A stretch of 64,000 nt of DNA from Asparagopsis taxiformis (GCA_030407315.1 JALQPE010001673.1:28811-92810); one strand, 5' to 3'. Positions 19,598 to 30,308 are shown, numbered from the stretch's first letter. Program-made: numbers and translations. Notes: generated by a model from the sequence alone, not told the origin.

Positions 19598-21300
19598 GTC
19601 ACGAGCCACCCACATCGCCTGAACCCTTACGTGAAAGGGGGACGACCGACGTCGATGATTGGTCCTCCGCAGGCTCACCGATGAACGAGAGTTACGTAAA
19701 GCTCACGGCCGCGAAGGCCAACTCGAGTCACATGACACCCGACGTGGGGGAAGAAACGAAGTCCGACGGGACAAACGAACCTCACACGAAGAGGAAGCCT
19801 CGCAGACGAGCGAGACGCGCTACCCGGAAGCACGACGCTTCCGAGCGCGAGAAAGCCAAGCACGCGGCTTATACGAAGCGTGTCGACGCAAAAGAAGCCA
19901 TACGGGCTCATACGGTGAAGCGACGAACCGCTAGCGAAGACGTAGACCGCGCGCCGGTCAGGACCGAACCGTTGGTCCTCGACGGGCATACGTGCCTACT
20001 TGCGTCGAAGCATTATATCGTATCCGGAACGATCGGACTAGACCTCAACGTGATGAGGGCGATTACCATCGCGATGGATACGTGCAGCGGCTACAACTTG
20101 ATACGAACAAGTTTACTACCCTACGACTGGGTCGACCGCTGTCTACGTGACGAAGAGCTACCGAAGCTCGGAGACGCCAACGGGCGACGTTTGCCTATCG
20201 AAGGCGCCATCCTGCTTCGTGTCAGGCTGGGGAACTCGCTGTTCCGCGTAAAATTCTTCGTAGCCAACACGCTGGCTGTCCCCGTTATAATGGGCACGTC
20301 GTTCATGTCGAAGCATGTCGATGCTATACGCTGTCGAGCGCAGACAATCGACCTCCATCGGGGGGATACGATACCCATTATCGCGGAGGGCGATACGACG
20401 ACTCCGTACGAGGAGGGGGAAGAGACGAATCCAAACGTGGAACACCCGAAACGCCGCGAGCGTAACGCGGCCTCGAATCGGCCGAGCCGAACGTTTTCGG
20501 TTCGCCTGACGAAGTACACGCGTGTACCGGCGATGTCGCAACGGACCGTCAACGTGACGACGGATGCGACCGGACTCGTGTTCCTCGAACCGAAAGCGTC
20601 GGTGCAATTCCGGCATGGGCTTCGCATAGCCAACGGAGTGGTCGACGTAGGACCCAGAGAGACGTTCTCTATTATCGTGTCGAACTTCACGAAGAAGGAC
20701 CGCGAGCTGCCGAAAGGCGCGACGATTGCGTACGCGGTACGCTCCCCGTTGGGAATCGTCCCACTCAAGCGTGAGGGCGGCGAAGCCCTCGCGAAGGTTT
20801 TGAACCTACCGCTAGTCGACGCGACGACGCGGATAAATACGAACGGGTTGGGCGACGAAACGCCAGACCCGTTGGTCAACGAAAAGGGGAACGACCCCGC
20901 CACGGATTGGCAGTCGACAATCGATTTGTCGCACCTCGACGACGAGGACTTACGAAAGCGCATCAACGAGATGCTAGCTACACATTCGTCAATGTGGACG
21001 AGCGGACGCCTCGGCGAAATCAATGCTACGGAGCATCGAATCGAACTCGAACCGGGCACGCGGCCCATACGTTCAATGCCCTATCGTCAGGGTCCGGCTT
21101 TACGTACGATAGCCGAGGAGCAGATCACGAAGATGCTCAACGAAGGGGTTATCGAACCCGCGTCCAGCGAATGGGCGTCACCAATCGTGTTGGTGCCGAA
21201 GAAGGACGGATCCTTACGTTTCTGTGTCGACTACAGGCGTTTGAACGCGAAAACGATCGCTGATTCGTACCCGCTTCCTCGTATGGAAGACTGCCTGATT
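19537..21300 (+). CDS. pol: pol 5' part: protease and start of RT, element 2
   Basis: This frame is open through the gag end (-1 relative to gag). A basic region comes first, then a retropepsin domain with IAMDTCSGYNLI at nt 20068-20103. The catalytic Asp codon is at 20077. The usual DTGA is DTCS-G here, while the surrounding residues (LP-DW, LPKLGDANGRRLPI, VPVIMGTSF) align with the intact DTGA protease of element 1. RT begins at about nt 21000 (LGEINATEHRI, KKDGSLRFCVDYRRLN). At MEDCL (about nt 21295) the homology jumps one frame to the next ORF. A single missing base there explains the break. Confidence 0.85.
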
Positions 21301-21302
21301 CG

Positions 21303-24125
21303 TTGGGCGACGCCGCCATCTTCACGACACTCGACTGTAACGCCGGTTACTGGCAAGTGCCCGTCTCCGCCGAGGACCGTGATAAGACAACGTTTACGTC
21401 TTTCATGGGAACGTATCGCTACGTGCGAATGCCATTCGGGCTACGAAATGCCCCCGCTACGTTTCAGCGGACGTTGGACATCATCCTCTCCGGAGTACGT
21501 TGGCAATCGTGCCTGGTCTACTTAGACGACGTAATCGTCTTTTCGAAAGACCTCGAGTCTCACCTGGGTCACGTTGACCAGGTGCTTTCCCTGCTACGCG
21601 CAGCGGGAGTAACGTTAAAGCTCACGAAGTGCTCGTTCTTTCAACCACGAGTTGACTACCTGGGGCACGTGATTACCCCAGGGAAGCTGCACGTCGCAGC
21701 ACGGAACAAGGAAGCCTTTCGTACGGCTACGTTCCCACGCGACAAGACGCAATGTCGATCGTTTTTGGGCGCGGCCAACGTTTACCGCCGTTTCGTAAAG
21801 GCGTATGCCGAGATCGCTCGGCCACTCAACACGATGTTGAAGAAGGACGCTTCCCCCGATTGGACGAATCCAACTAACGCGCAAACGAATGCGTTCGAAA
21901 CGTTGAAGACAATACTGGTGTCGCCACCAGTATTGCACCTTCCGAAGGCGGGACGTCCGTTCATGATCGATACCGACGCGTCGGCGTATCAGCTGGGAGC
22001 TACGTTGCTCCAGCAGCAGAACGAAGATAAGCCCAACGAATGGGTGCCGATTGGGTACTGGTCGAAGACCCTCAACGAAACCGAACGCGGTTACTCGGCA
22101 ACGGAGCGCGAGTGTTACTCCGTCGTCTGGGCGATAACGTCGCTCCGACCCTACGTAGAGGGTCAGCGATTTACCGTACGTACGGATCACGAAGCCTTAC
22201 GTTGGCTGATGACGTTAACGGACGCGTCCGGACGACTACTACGATGGAGGCTACGCGTTGCCGAATTCGATTTCGAAGTTACGTACAGGCCTGGGCGCGT
22301 GCACCAGGTACCTGACGCTTTATCACGTGTGATATCTACGTATGACGACGGTCGACCCGTCGACGATGACGTACCATCGTACGGGGACGCGGTCCTCGTG
22401 ACGACTCGCAGTCGGCGACAACCCACACGAAATGGGCAAGGACGAACGACGTCCGTACGTAAAAAGGCAACGAATGCCAGGGGTCACGACGACCCGTCGA
22501 ACGAGACTCGTGATGAACGAACATCAGCCACGACGGCTGGCCACGATGGCTTCGAGTTCAACCGCGACGCGTCGCTCGATGACGTTCTCGACGAGGAACC
22601 GGATTTCCTCGACGAACAGCGCGCTGCTGAAGACGATTCGGCACGCGTGCCACCAGCTGACGTTCAGCTTCCCATTACGAGGGACGAGCTTATCGAAGCT
22701 CAACGCGAGGACGCGTTCTGTCAAACGATACTGACACGACAGTCCGAGACGCAGGACGCTGCATTCTTCGAAGGCCACGATGGCCTACTCCGACGCCGGA
22801 ACCCTCACGATGAGGAACGTACACAAATCGTTGTGCCGGCTTCGTTACGGCCGCGGCTGCTGGAGTTAACGCACCACCACGTCCTCGCTGGACATCCCGG
22901 GCAAACGCGTATGTACTATACCCTACGGAGGACGTACTACTGGCCCGCGATGGCCGCCGACATCCACGCAACGGTACGAAACTGCGTTGGATGTGCGAAG
23001 AACCGCGTGAAGCTTCGCAAACGGACGAACCCGTTACGTTTATTTCCGGCTACGGAGCCGCTGCGAGACCTATGTATCGACATACTAGGTCCGCTTACGA
23101 AGACCACGCGTGGTAACCGATTTATCCTCGTGATAACGGACCGCTTCACGAAGCTGACTAGAGTCGTACCTCTACGAAATATCGATTCCGCCAACGTGGC
23201 GAGCGCGTTCGTCAACGCGTGGGTCTTCTCGTATGGACCCCCACGGACGCTCATAAGCGACAACGGAAAGCAGTTCGCTGCTAAGTTTTTCCAGCGCGTC
23301 TGCAACGAAATCGGCGTGACGAACGTCTTTACGTCGACGTACCACCCCCAAACGAACGGGCAGGTGGAGCGCTACAACAGGACGATCCTGGCGATGCTGC
23401 GCAATTACGTGAACGAAAACCAGAACGACTGGGATCGATACGCATCGGCGTTAACGTTTGCGTACAACACGCATGTGCATTCGAGCACGGGCACGACGCC
23501 CTTCGATTTGATTCTCACGAATCCACCGCCACCGTTGGCGCTACACACGTCGGTAACGAACCGCGAACTACCCGACGGGGGAGGGCGAGCCACTTACGTT
23601 CGTGAGCTCGCCACAACGATGGATAACGCGTATCGAACGCTGAAGGCCGCGCAGGCACGTTATAAACGAAATTTCGACAAACGAGTCCGTGTCTCGAATC
23701 GAAACATCCGCGCGGGAGAATACGTATTCATCGACCCGACGGACGGGACCACGAAGGGCACGAAGCTCGGCAACCACGCGTTGGGACCGTTCCGCGTACT
23801 ACGTAACGACGTACGAACGTTCGTCATCCAACGAGGAGACGTAGTTGAACGTGTCAACTCGGACCGCGTTGCGTACGCGCCAACGCCGGCGAACGCGCCC
23901 CCGCCGGAGCCATACGATGCCACCGAGGCAGACCTCGACAAGAACCGCGACGGTCCGGCGTATGTAGTAGACGACCTACTCAACCATCGCGTAAACGATG
24001 ACGGCACCCTAGACTTCCTCGTGAAGTGGGTCGGGTATCGTAACCCTACGTGGGAGCCCCGCCGGAACGTATCTGAAGAGAGCGTCTCTCGATACTTCGC
24101 ACGCGTGCGACGAGCAACAACGTGA
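21303..24125 (+). CDS. pol: pol 3' part: RT, RNase H, integrase, chromodomain, element 2
   Basis: Continuation of pol, 940 codons. RT: TTLDCNAGYWQVPV, PFGLRNAPATFQ and LVYLDDVIVF (YLDD codons at nt 21520-21531). RNase H: FMIDTDAS (about nt 21960) and RTDHEAL. Integrase: zinc domain HHHVLAGHPGQTRMYYTLRR...CVGCAKNR at nt 22870-23000; catalytic residues in CIDILGPLT, LISDNGKQF and NGQVERYNR. Chromodomain: VDDLLNHRVNDDGTLDFLVK, WVGYRNPTWEP at nt 23965-24080. The frame has no start of its own, because it is the displaced remainder of the preceding frame. With the one-base break it could not be made as a single Pol. Confidence 0.92.
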   Translation: MGDAAIFTTLDCNAGYWQVPVSAEDRDKTTFTSFMGTYRYVRMPFGLRNAPATFQRTLDIILSGVRWQSCLVYLDDVIVFSKDLESHLGHVDQVLSLLRAAGVTLKLTKCSFFQPRVDYLGHVITPGKLHVAARNKEAFRTATFPRDKTQCRSFLGAANVYRRFVKAYAEIARPLNTMLKKDASPDWTNPTNAQTNAFETLKTILVSPPVLHLPKAGRPFMIDTDASAYQLGATLLQQQNEDKPNEWVPIGYWSKTLNETERGYSATERECYSVVWAITSLRPYVEGQRFTVRTDHEALRWLMTLTDASGRLLRWRLRVAEFDFEVTYRPGRVHQVPDALSRVISTYDDGRPVDDDVPSYGDAVLVTTRSRRQPTRNGQGRTTSVRKKATNARGHDDPSNETRDERTSATTAGHDGFEFNRDASLDDVLDEEPDFLDEQRAAEDDSARVPPADVQLPITRDELIEAQREDAFCQTILTRQSETQDAAFFEGHDGLLRRRNPHDEERTQIVVPASLRPRLLELTHHHVLAGHPGQTRMYYTLRRTYYWPAMAADIHATVRNCVGCAKNRVKLRKRTNPLRLFPATEPLRDLCIDILGPLTKTTRGNRFILVITDRFTKLTRVVPLRNIDSANVASAFVNAWVFSYGPPRTLISDNGKQFAAKFFQRVCNEIGVTNVFTSTYHPQTNGQVERYNRTILAMLRNYVNENQNDWDRYASALTFAYNTHVHSSTGTTPFDLILTNPPPPLALHTSVTNRELPDGGGRATYVRELATTMDNAYRTLKAAQARYKRNFDKRVRVSNRNIRAGEYVFIDPTDGTTKGTKLGNHALGPFRVLRNDVRTFVIQRGDVVERVNSDRVAYAPTPANAPPPEPYDATEADLDKNRDGPAYVVDDLLNHRVNDDGTLDFLVKWVGYRNPTWEPRRNVSEESVSRYFARVRRATT

Positions 24126-26424
24126 AAGGCCACGACGGCCCCCGAAAACGCACACGAGCGTCGGGTTAAGCGCACGCGTGCGCGACGTTGCACGATGCAA
24201 CAAACGAAGGCGACGAGCCGCACGAACGAGAAGCGAAGGCACAACGAGTGGCCGGGACGTCCACCCTTGCGTTGGGGGGGCGCGATGCGTGCTAGAGCCG
24301 TCGCTCTTTTCGTTTTCGACACCATACGTTGGTGGAGGCACGAGCGCCAACGAAAGATTGGACGACGAGTCCACGCGCGGACGATTCACACGATGTGAAG
24401 AGCCACGACTGGCTCGACAGTGTTGACCGTCCCACGGGCAAAGGTGACGACACCACGGGCCACGGACGGACAACACGTCAGATTTTTCGCGCGAAAAATT
24501 ATACGTGGGCCAGCGGGCCATGGACGCACGGTACGAAAAATCGGGCCGATTACAGTGCGCTAATCCGGCCAAATCTCGGGACACGCGTGCCCCGAAAATT
24601 TCGTAATTTCGGCATGTCACGTGAGCCATCGTACGTCCCCGTGGACAACCGCTGACAACGAGTCGCATCGACCAACGAGGTCAACGCCAAACAGCTCGCG
24701 AGCTAACGGCAACGTGACGCCGGAAGGCGGAGAAACGACGTAGGACGGACGCGTCCCCAACGAAGATGGCAACGGCCTCATTACGAAACTTCCCGCACGA
24801 AGCGGAACGAAGCTATACGTTAGCCGACGAATTAGACCAACGGGTCTCAGCGCACGAAGCGCGCGAGTGAAGCGTGCGAACGACGAGCCAACGAGGCCGC
24901 GACGACGGACGGCGAACCGTATCGCCATCGTGAGGCACGACGCCGAACACGGTAGCCACGTACGGCAACCACGGAACGACACAACGGTGTCCTGCCACGC
25001 GGGCATAACGAACGACGCGCGAAAGCGAAAAGCCCGCCGGCCAGTCGAACGCACGTAACGAAACACGAATACGCAACGGCGTACAAGCTGGTAGCCAACG
25101 TAAACGGCACAGCTGAAGGCAACAAGCCGACGAAAAGTTGGCTCACGTAACAGCCTCAAACGCCCGCGGGCATGCGAAACGACTGCGTCAATCGCGCCCC
25201 CGTCGGGTTCGCAAGTCGAATAAACGGAATTACGCAACGGCGTAGAGGGCGAGCATTACGTATGCCCAGGTGCACGTCGCACCACATAACGAATGAGCTA
25301 ACGAAACGCTCCTCGGACGCCGCGGCGAACGACGCCACCACACGAAGCGGACTAGCGCAACGATTGCGCCACCGGCTAACGTGAAGCCGCGGGAACGTGA
25401 AGCGCGACGGCGCTAACGGTGTTAACGGCTATACGAAAAGCCAAGCCCGCCGGCAAAAACGTTGTCTACGGAACCGCGACGCACCACGACGCACTACCGC
25501 GTACACGCAACGGCGTGAAACGTCAAGCCAACTCACGCGCGAGTCGGCCTGACGCTTAGCGAATTTTCCGTCCAGCTCACCGGAGCGAATTAAAATTGGC
25601 ACCGACGTGCTACGTGCCAGAGAGCTCGAATGCTCAACGGAATTCGACACCCGACGGGGTTATCCGCACGAGGAACGACGGCGGAAACGAATTCCGAGAT
25701 AGTTACAAAATGATAACGCCACTGGCCAACGTGAAGCCGCGGCAACGCGAAGCGCGACGGCGCTAATGACGTCAACGGCTATACGAAAAGCCAAGCCCGC
25801 CGGCCACCACGTCGTCAACGAAACCGCAACGTACTGCGACGAATTACTGCGTACACGCCACGGCGTAGAACGTCAAACCGACTCACACGCCCGTCGGTCT
25901 GACGTTCGACGAAATTTTCGCCCAGCTCATCGGAGCAAATTAAAATGGGCACCGATGTGCTACGCGCTAAGGAGCTCGAATGCTCAACGAAATCCGACAC
26001 CCGACGGGGTTATCCGAACGAGAAACGACGGCGGAAACGATTTGCGAGTTAGTTACTAAATGATACGCACGCCAACGGGCTCTAAGATCGAGGTTAACGT
26101 ACCACTCGCAGTGAAAAGCCGCCGCTACGCGCCGCCGCTTTGCCGAATAATTGCGTGTGTTACGAACCTGCCAACGGGCACGCGCCGCCGCGAACTCGAA
26201 ACACGGGCTACGTAAGCCTTACGACACCCGACGGGGTAGACGCCACAACAAAAAAATTGTGGGGAGGGGCTTAACGCTAAACCCCTCCTCTGCTGCAGAC
26301 GACCTGCCAAACGCAAATTACGAAGCTCAACGGAGCCATGCGATTACGCAAAGAAACAAGACGAAGTTTACGAAGCAATACGATGCTAGAGCCGACGTGG
26401 CCTACGAACTAACCTAGGAACGAC
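24126..26424. other. non-coding gap between pol and antisense ORF, element 2
   Basis: About 2.3 kb with no convincing gene. It is rich in ACG/CGA words and holds a ~350-bp tandem repeat (25381-26080). Short ORFs here are copies of each other in the repeat and are not called. Confidence 0.7.
25381..26080 (+). repeat. ~350-bp tandem duplication, element 2
   Basis: GTGAAGCCGCGG at 25381 recurs at 25731 (period 350). Long shared words follow, such as GGCTATACGAAAAGCCAAGC, GAGCTCGAATGCTCAACG and CACCCGACGGGGTTATCCG. A third unit starts near 26061 (TGATACGCACGCCAACGGGC) and fades. The two full units are clearly similar but diverged by scattered substitutions. Confidence 0.85.
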
Positions 26425-27066
26425 CTAGTAGCGACGAGAACGCTTGCCCGCAGGGTCATACGGACCAGGGCCTTCGCCGCGGCTATCGTGGCTGCGGCTG
26501 CGACTGGGCTGAACGAAGCCCGGCGCGTACGGATCGACGGTCTGCGTGACCACGGGGGCTCGCTCGCGACGAGACGCGGGATCCCTAGCGTAAGGATCCG
26601 CAGTCCCGTGACTGCGCGTATCCGAAGGGCGCGCCGGAGCGGGGTCGCGTGGCAGGTACGCCGCTGCGTGACCATACCCGACGGGGTCGCCGAAGCCGCC
26701 GCCACTCGCGTAACCGTACGGTTCATTACGAACGCCAACGGGCGGCGCGTAACTACGAGTCGCCGCGGCGAGACGCTCGGAAATCGCGCGTTCCGTTGCC
26801 AAGCGGGCAGTCAGGTCCAACGTCTGGGCCCTGAACTCTTCGGCTGCGCGAGCCACGGACGAGATGAGGGAACGGATAACCCAGCCGTCCGCACGAGGCG
26901 GAGCGGACATCGACGTACCGAGAAGCCGACGGGCATCCTCATCGGAGACGCGGTCGTCCAGGCTAACGAAGCGTGGCGCGCGTTCGGCCGGCGTGGCCAC
27001 ACTCGGACGACTGACCTGGGCAACGTTGCCCCCTCCCGTAGCCTCGCGTGGCACGACCTCTCGAGG
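26425..27066 (-). CDS. antisense ORF of element 2, C-terminal part
   Basis: A minus-strand frame continuing the previous protein after an apparent one-base slip. VVPREATGGG is followed by FVSLDDRVSDEDARRLLG and a helical segment (VIRSLISSVARAAEEFRAQT, LDLTARLATERAISERLAAA) likely to form a coiled coil. Next come G/Y-rich sequence and an R/S/D-rich tail ending GKRSRRY, which looks like a nuclear-localisation signal. Globular part, coiled coil, then low-complexity tail is the same order as in element 1. Confidence 0.55.
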   Translation of the reverse strand, partial: PREVVPREATGGGNVAQVSRPSVATPAERAPRFVSLDDRVSDEDARRLLGTSMSAPPRADGWVIRSLISSVARAAEEFRAQTLDLTARLATERAISERLAAATRSYAPPVGVRNEPYGYASGGGFGDPVGYGHAAAYLPRDPAPARPSDTRSHGTADPYARDPASRRERAPVVTQTVDPYAPGFVQPSRSRSHDSRGEGPGPYDPAGKRSRRY

Positions 27067-28652
27067 ACCGGCGCACGCGGCGCTTCGTTTTGATGGCCAC
27101 GACGGCCAGAACGCGTCCCTCGGGGGCGCTCGTTGCCCCCGAGGCCGCCGAAATAACCGGCACGATTGCCACGACGGCGTTCGGAACGGGAAGCGACCCG
27201 CGGCACGTAAGCCCCATCGCTACGAACGGAGACGAACTCCTGGTTATCGCCGCTTGCGTAATCGGGACGTATAACCCGATACTCCGGCCCCAACGCAAGG
27301 GCGCCGCGAACCTCAGCCAACGCGCTGGTGACGGAGACAAACGTGTCGGAACCGTCCACCGGGATTGCACGAAGCATCTCGTAATCGGCCAGGAAGTCCA
27401 ACGTGGACTCCGGCAGTAGGCACGCGCGCCCGAACACACGACGTTCCACGAATAGCGAGCACGCGAGCATCGCTGCGTGTTCGATGTCCACGGCCATAAG
27501 GAAACGTTCCTTCACGGGGGCAGGCGCGTCCTTCACGGCATCGGTGAAATAATGTACCACGCGTGGTAATAACGTGGACGACCCACGGGGGTACGGAAAC
27601 TCCTCGACTACTTCCGGCAACGGCGGGAAGTAGAGCTCGCTCGGGACGACCCACGGAGCTGACGCGTGCGACACACGATAGTCGTCCGCGTTCACGTGGC
27701 GGAGAGCGAAGTGGTCATCGTACGACACGACGCTTTTGGAGATGACGCTCAACGAAAGAGCAGTCTTCCATTCGGCACGTTGCCTTTCGGAAAGTGTCCG
27801 CGGACATACGAATACGGACGACACCGAGATGAACGGCGGTTCCTCGGGCGTCCCCTTCCATAAGTATGCGTCCATACGGTCGACGTAGATCGCGTCGTTG
27901 ACGTCACGCAACCACGAGCGGTCGCAACGTATCGACGCCGGGATCTGGTAACGTTCCGATCCCGGCGGCCCGTTGGCGAAACGACGCCCGGCTGCTCGCC
28001 CCCACGTATCTTCGGCGGAACGCATATAGTCGACGACCGCGCGGGCGTCCAGACGATCTCTAGCCAACGTGGCGAGATCGTCATCCGTGATACCCACGCG
28101 AGGCAACGCAGCCCACGCGTGGGTCAGGACGCCTACGTTTAGCGCCGCACCGCCACGTGAGGCGGTGCCGACTGTCCCAACGGGGTCACCACCCTCCGGC
28201 GAGGGGTCCTGGCGAGGAGAACGCGGCGAGCCATCACGACGAGGCACGCCCGTGCGGGCCGCCGCCACAGCACGACGCGAACGAGCGGCCGCTGCCATCG
28301 CGGCTACACCCGTCGACGGGGCCGCGGCAGCCGGAATGACGGGTGACGAATTCCCCGAGTCGGACGCCGTTGCGTCATCATCACGTGGGGCGACGGCCCT
28401 AGCAGCCTCGGCAGGCGTCACGGAAGCCACCAGGCGAGACGGAGCCATCGGGCGAGACGAAGAGGCGACGGCCTGCGAAGCAACGGCTTCTCCCGCCCTC
28501 ACGGATGGGGCGGGCGCGACGGACGCTTCCGTCGCTGGCGGCGCACCGGCCCCGACGAGGGAGGGAGCGCCCTGCGAAGGGGTTCTCGCTCCACCTCCAG
28601 CAGAGCCGGCGGGCCGCGGGGTGTTAGCATCGGTACTACGAGTCGTAACCAT
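26811..28652 (-). CDS. antisense ORF of element 2, main part (unknown)
   Basis: A minus-strand frame of about 614 codons from the ATG at 28652 (MVTTRSTDANTPRP). The frame is also open upstream, where it would encode a hydrophobic run (VVVLVALVVIIVY), but without an ATG. The first ~190 residues are A/S/P-rich. A globular region follows (LTHAWAALPRVGITDDDLAT, YLWKGTPEEPPFISVSSVF, EHAAMLACSLFVERRVFG). No family is recognised. Near nt 27060-27070 the coding signal jumps to the frame of the next entry; the rest of this frame to 26811 is out-of-frame sequence. It occupies the same place and orientation as the antisense ORF of element 1. Confidence 0.6.
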   Translation of the reverse strand: MVTTRSTDANTPRPAGSAGGGARTPSQGAPSLVGAGAPPATEASVAPAPSVRAGEAVASQAVASSSRPMAPSRLVASVTPAEAARAVAPRDDDATASDSGNSSPVIPAAAAPSTGVAAMAAAARSRRAVAAARTGVPRRDGSPRSPRQDPSPEGGDPVGTVGTASRGGAALNVGVLTHAWAALPRVGITDDDLATLARDRLDARAVVDYMRSAEDTWGRAAGRRFANGPPGSERYQIPASIRCDRSWLRDVNDAIYVDRMDAYLWKGTPEEPPFISVSSVFVCPRTLSERQRAEWKTALSLSVISKSVVSYDDHFALRHVNADDYRVSHASAPWVVPSELYFPPLPEVVEEFPYPRGSSTLLPRVVHYFTDAVKDAPAPVKERFLMAVDIEHAAMLACSLFVERRVFGRACLLPESTLDFLADYEMLRAIPVDGSDTFVSVTSALAEVRGALALGPEYRVIRPDYASGDNQEFVSVRSDGAYVPRVASRSERRRGNRAGYFGGLGGNERPRGTRSGRRGHQNEAPRAPVLERSCHARLREGATLPRSVVRVWPRRPNARHASLAWTTASPMRMPVGFSVRRCPLRLVRTAGLSVPSSRPWLAQPKSSGPRRWT

Positions 28653-29233
28653 CGTGGTTACGCTGTACACGATAATTACGACGAGTGCAACGAGCACGAC
28701 GACGAGAGCCACGCGGGCTAAACGGAACAAGAGAACGAAAGGAACGGAGGTAGTAGTACCCAGCGGGGGAAGAGGATAAGGGAGAACGAAAGGCAACGGC
28801 CTGGATGACGATGGTGAGAGGAAGGGTGAGCGACGATCGCTATCACGTTAAGCCGCCGCTTAAATATCCTTCGGACGACCGTTGTCGACATGCCCGCTGG
28901 CAGATTCACGAAAAGGCCGCGGCCTGCGCTCGTATCGCGCTGAATTGAAGCACACCCGCGTGGTGGAATTGGACACTGCATCCGTTGCAGGAAAACGCCT
29001 AAGCGAGGCATTGACGTACGACGCCAACGGGCGGGCCGCGATGATTACGAAAGAGCCGGAGCGCACGCGCGCGCTCCGGCGCCGTGGCGATTCGATCAGC
29101 CAACCGGGCCATGTACGTTTCAACGAGATTTTTCGGGACAACTGCCACGTCCGCAGTTGTACCCGAAAAGGCGCCACGGCCCCGTGTCTCAGGCGCGTCC
29201 TGACGGGCCTCGCGTGGCCGGGACGTCCACGTG
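28653..29233. other. region between antisense ORF and polypurine tract, element 2
   Basis: About 580 bp upstream of the antisense ORF start. No coding frame is supported. GCGCGCGCTCCGGCGC (about 29066-29081) and inverted words around TTTTTCGGGACAACTGCC...GCAGTTGTACCCGAAAA (29130-29170) could fold. The promoter for the antisense ORF should lie here or in the 3' LTR. Confidence 0.45.
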
Positions 29234-29247
29234 TGGGGGTGGGGCTG
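29234..29247 (+). other. polypurine tract of element 2
   Basis: TGGGGGTGGGGCTG immediately precedes the 3' LTR start at 29248. A G-rich tract in this position is the expected primer for plus-strand DNA synthesis. Confidence 0.8.
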
Positions 29248-29907
29248 TGTAGTATACGTGGCAATTCCGAAATTGCAAATATTTACGTTTTTCCGCGGAA
29301 TTCGAATCTCGGCGGACACGACCGGCGACAGCAATGCACGAACATTGCTGGCGCATGCGCGCGCGCAACCGGCACACGTGTGCAACGAACGTACTGGCAA
29401 CGGCCAACGGACCAACGGGTCCCTACGTGTGACCCACAAGGTCCTTTCCCATTCGGGGACGTTACGAGCAGTGTTTACACTGTAAAGCGATGCCATCGTG
29501 GCCATATAGGTATTGGCATCGTGCCGGGAGGGAAAGGGGACAAGACAACGATCGGGCAACGGCTCTAGTCTACGACTGACTTCTACGTTTTACGTTCACG
29601 TTTTGCCTAGCGAGGCTTCGTCTCCGTCGAGCTGCGTACTCCCTACCCATCGCCGCACGTAAGGCTGATTGCGTGTAGTGCCTCCGGGCTTGGTTGAGAG
29701 CGCCTCCGGTGACGTACCACCTCGTTTGCTAACGTAATCCTCGCGTGGATTGTTGCGTCGTGACGCTCGTGTCTACTCGCTAACCACTCTACCTTCTACC
29801 GTTCTAACAATACAGTCAAACACCAGCGGGTGGACTGCTCGTTTCGTTTCGTAAGGACAGCGTGTCCGTAGCTCGTACCAGCTATCTAGAACTAACGTGG
29901 TTCCACA
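29248..29907 (+). repeat. 3' LTR of element 2
   Basis: 660 bp, equal to 16436-17095 except C at 29597 for T at 16785. It ends CCACA and is followed by the CTGTG duplication. Confidence 0.95.
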
Positions 29908-30308
29908 CTGTGGTTGATGTAGGCATCATTGGCGGTATTATTCCTGACAATATCGACGATTTCGAAGAATTGGTGGAGGAAGGCGTAATCGCTTTGAAGT
30001 CATTCATGGTCTCGTCACAGTCTCCTGATTTTCCTCACGTGACTCCTCCCAACTTGGAAAAGCCTGTAAAGAGGCTCGACACCGTGCATACCGCAACTCC
30101 CGGCAGCGTGCTTATGTCTGTGCGGATAGCGAGACAGGTGTCTAATGCACTAATATGTCACGCCTTGGAAAAGAAGAGAACTATCCTGACTACTTTTGGG
30201 AAAAGCTTTCAATTAGTTGAACTTTATCTCTGTGAACTAAAACCTACTGTAATTCGGCAACATGTCCAGTCATGCTCACCATCCCTCCCCAGAAGAAAGA
30301 TATCCTAG
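29908..30308 (+). pseudogene. allantoinase, 3' continuation, decayed
   Basis: After the right CTGTG the allantoinase frame resumes in phase at 29913 with VDVGIIGGIIPDN, EELVEEGVIALKSFMV and FPHVTPPNL, typical of the segment after the metal-binding HxH. About 55 residues later the homology is lost in this frame. Another frame at about nt 30105 reads AYVCADSETGV, which may be a damaged form of the usual VHAE metal-ligand segment. The remaining ~250 residues of a normal allantoinase, with the carboxylated Lys and later His/Asp ligands, are not found before 31 kb. The gene is therefore broken by more than the retrotransposon, or continues through introns I cannot see. Confidence 0.75.

Larger units (their letters stand above)
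16436..29907 (+). mobile_element. Ty3/gypsy chromovirus, element 2, inserted in allantoinase gene
   Basis: A complete 13.47-kb LTR retrotransposon: 5' LTR 16436-17095, primer site, gag, pol in two frames, a 2.3-kb gap with tandem repeats, a minus-strand ORF, a polypurine tract and the 3' LTR 29248-29907, flanked by CTGTG. Architecture and primer site match element 1, but the nucleotide sequences differ throughout the coding region, so they are separate families of one lineage. The LTRs differ only at 16785 (T) versus 29597 (C), so the insertion is recent. The coding frames nevertheless contain at least two apparent frame breaks. Confidence 0.95.
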
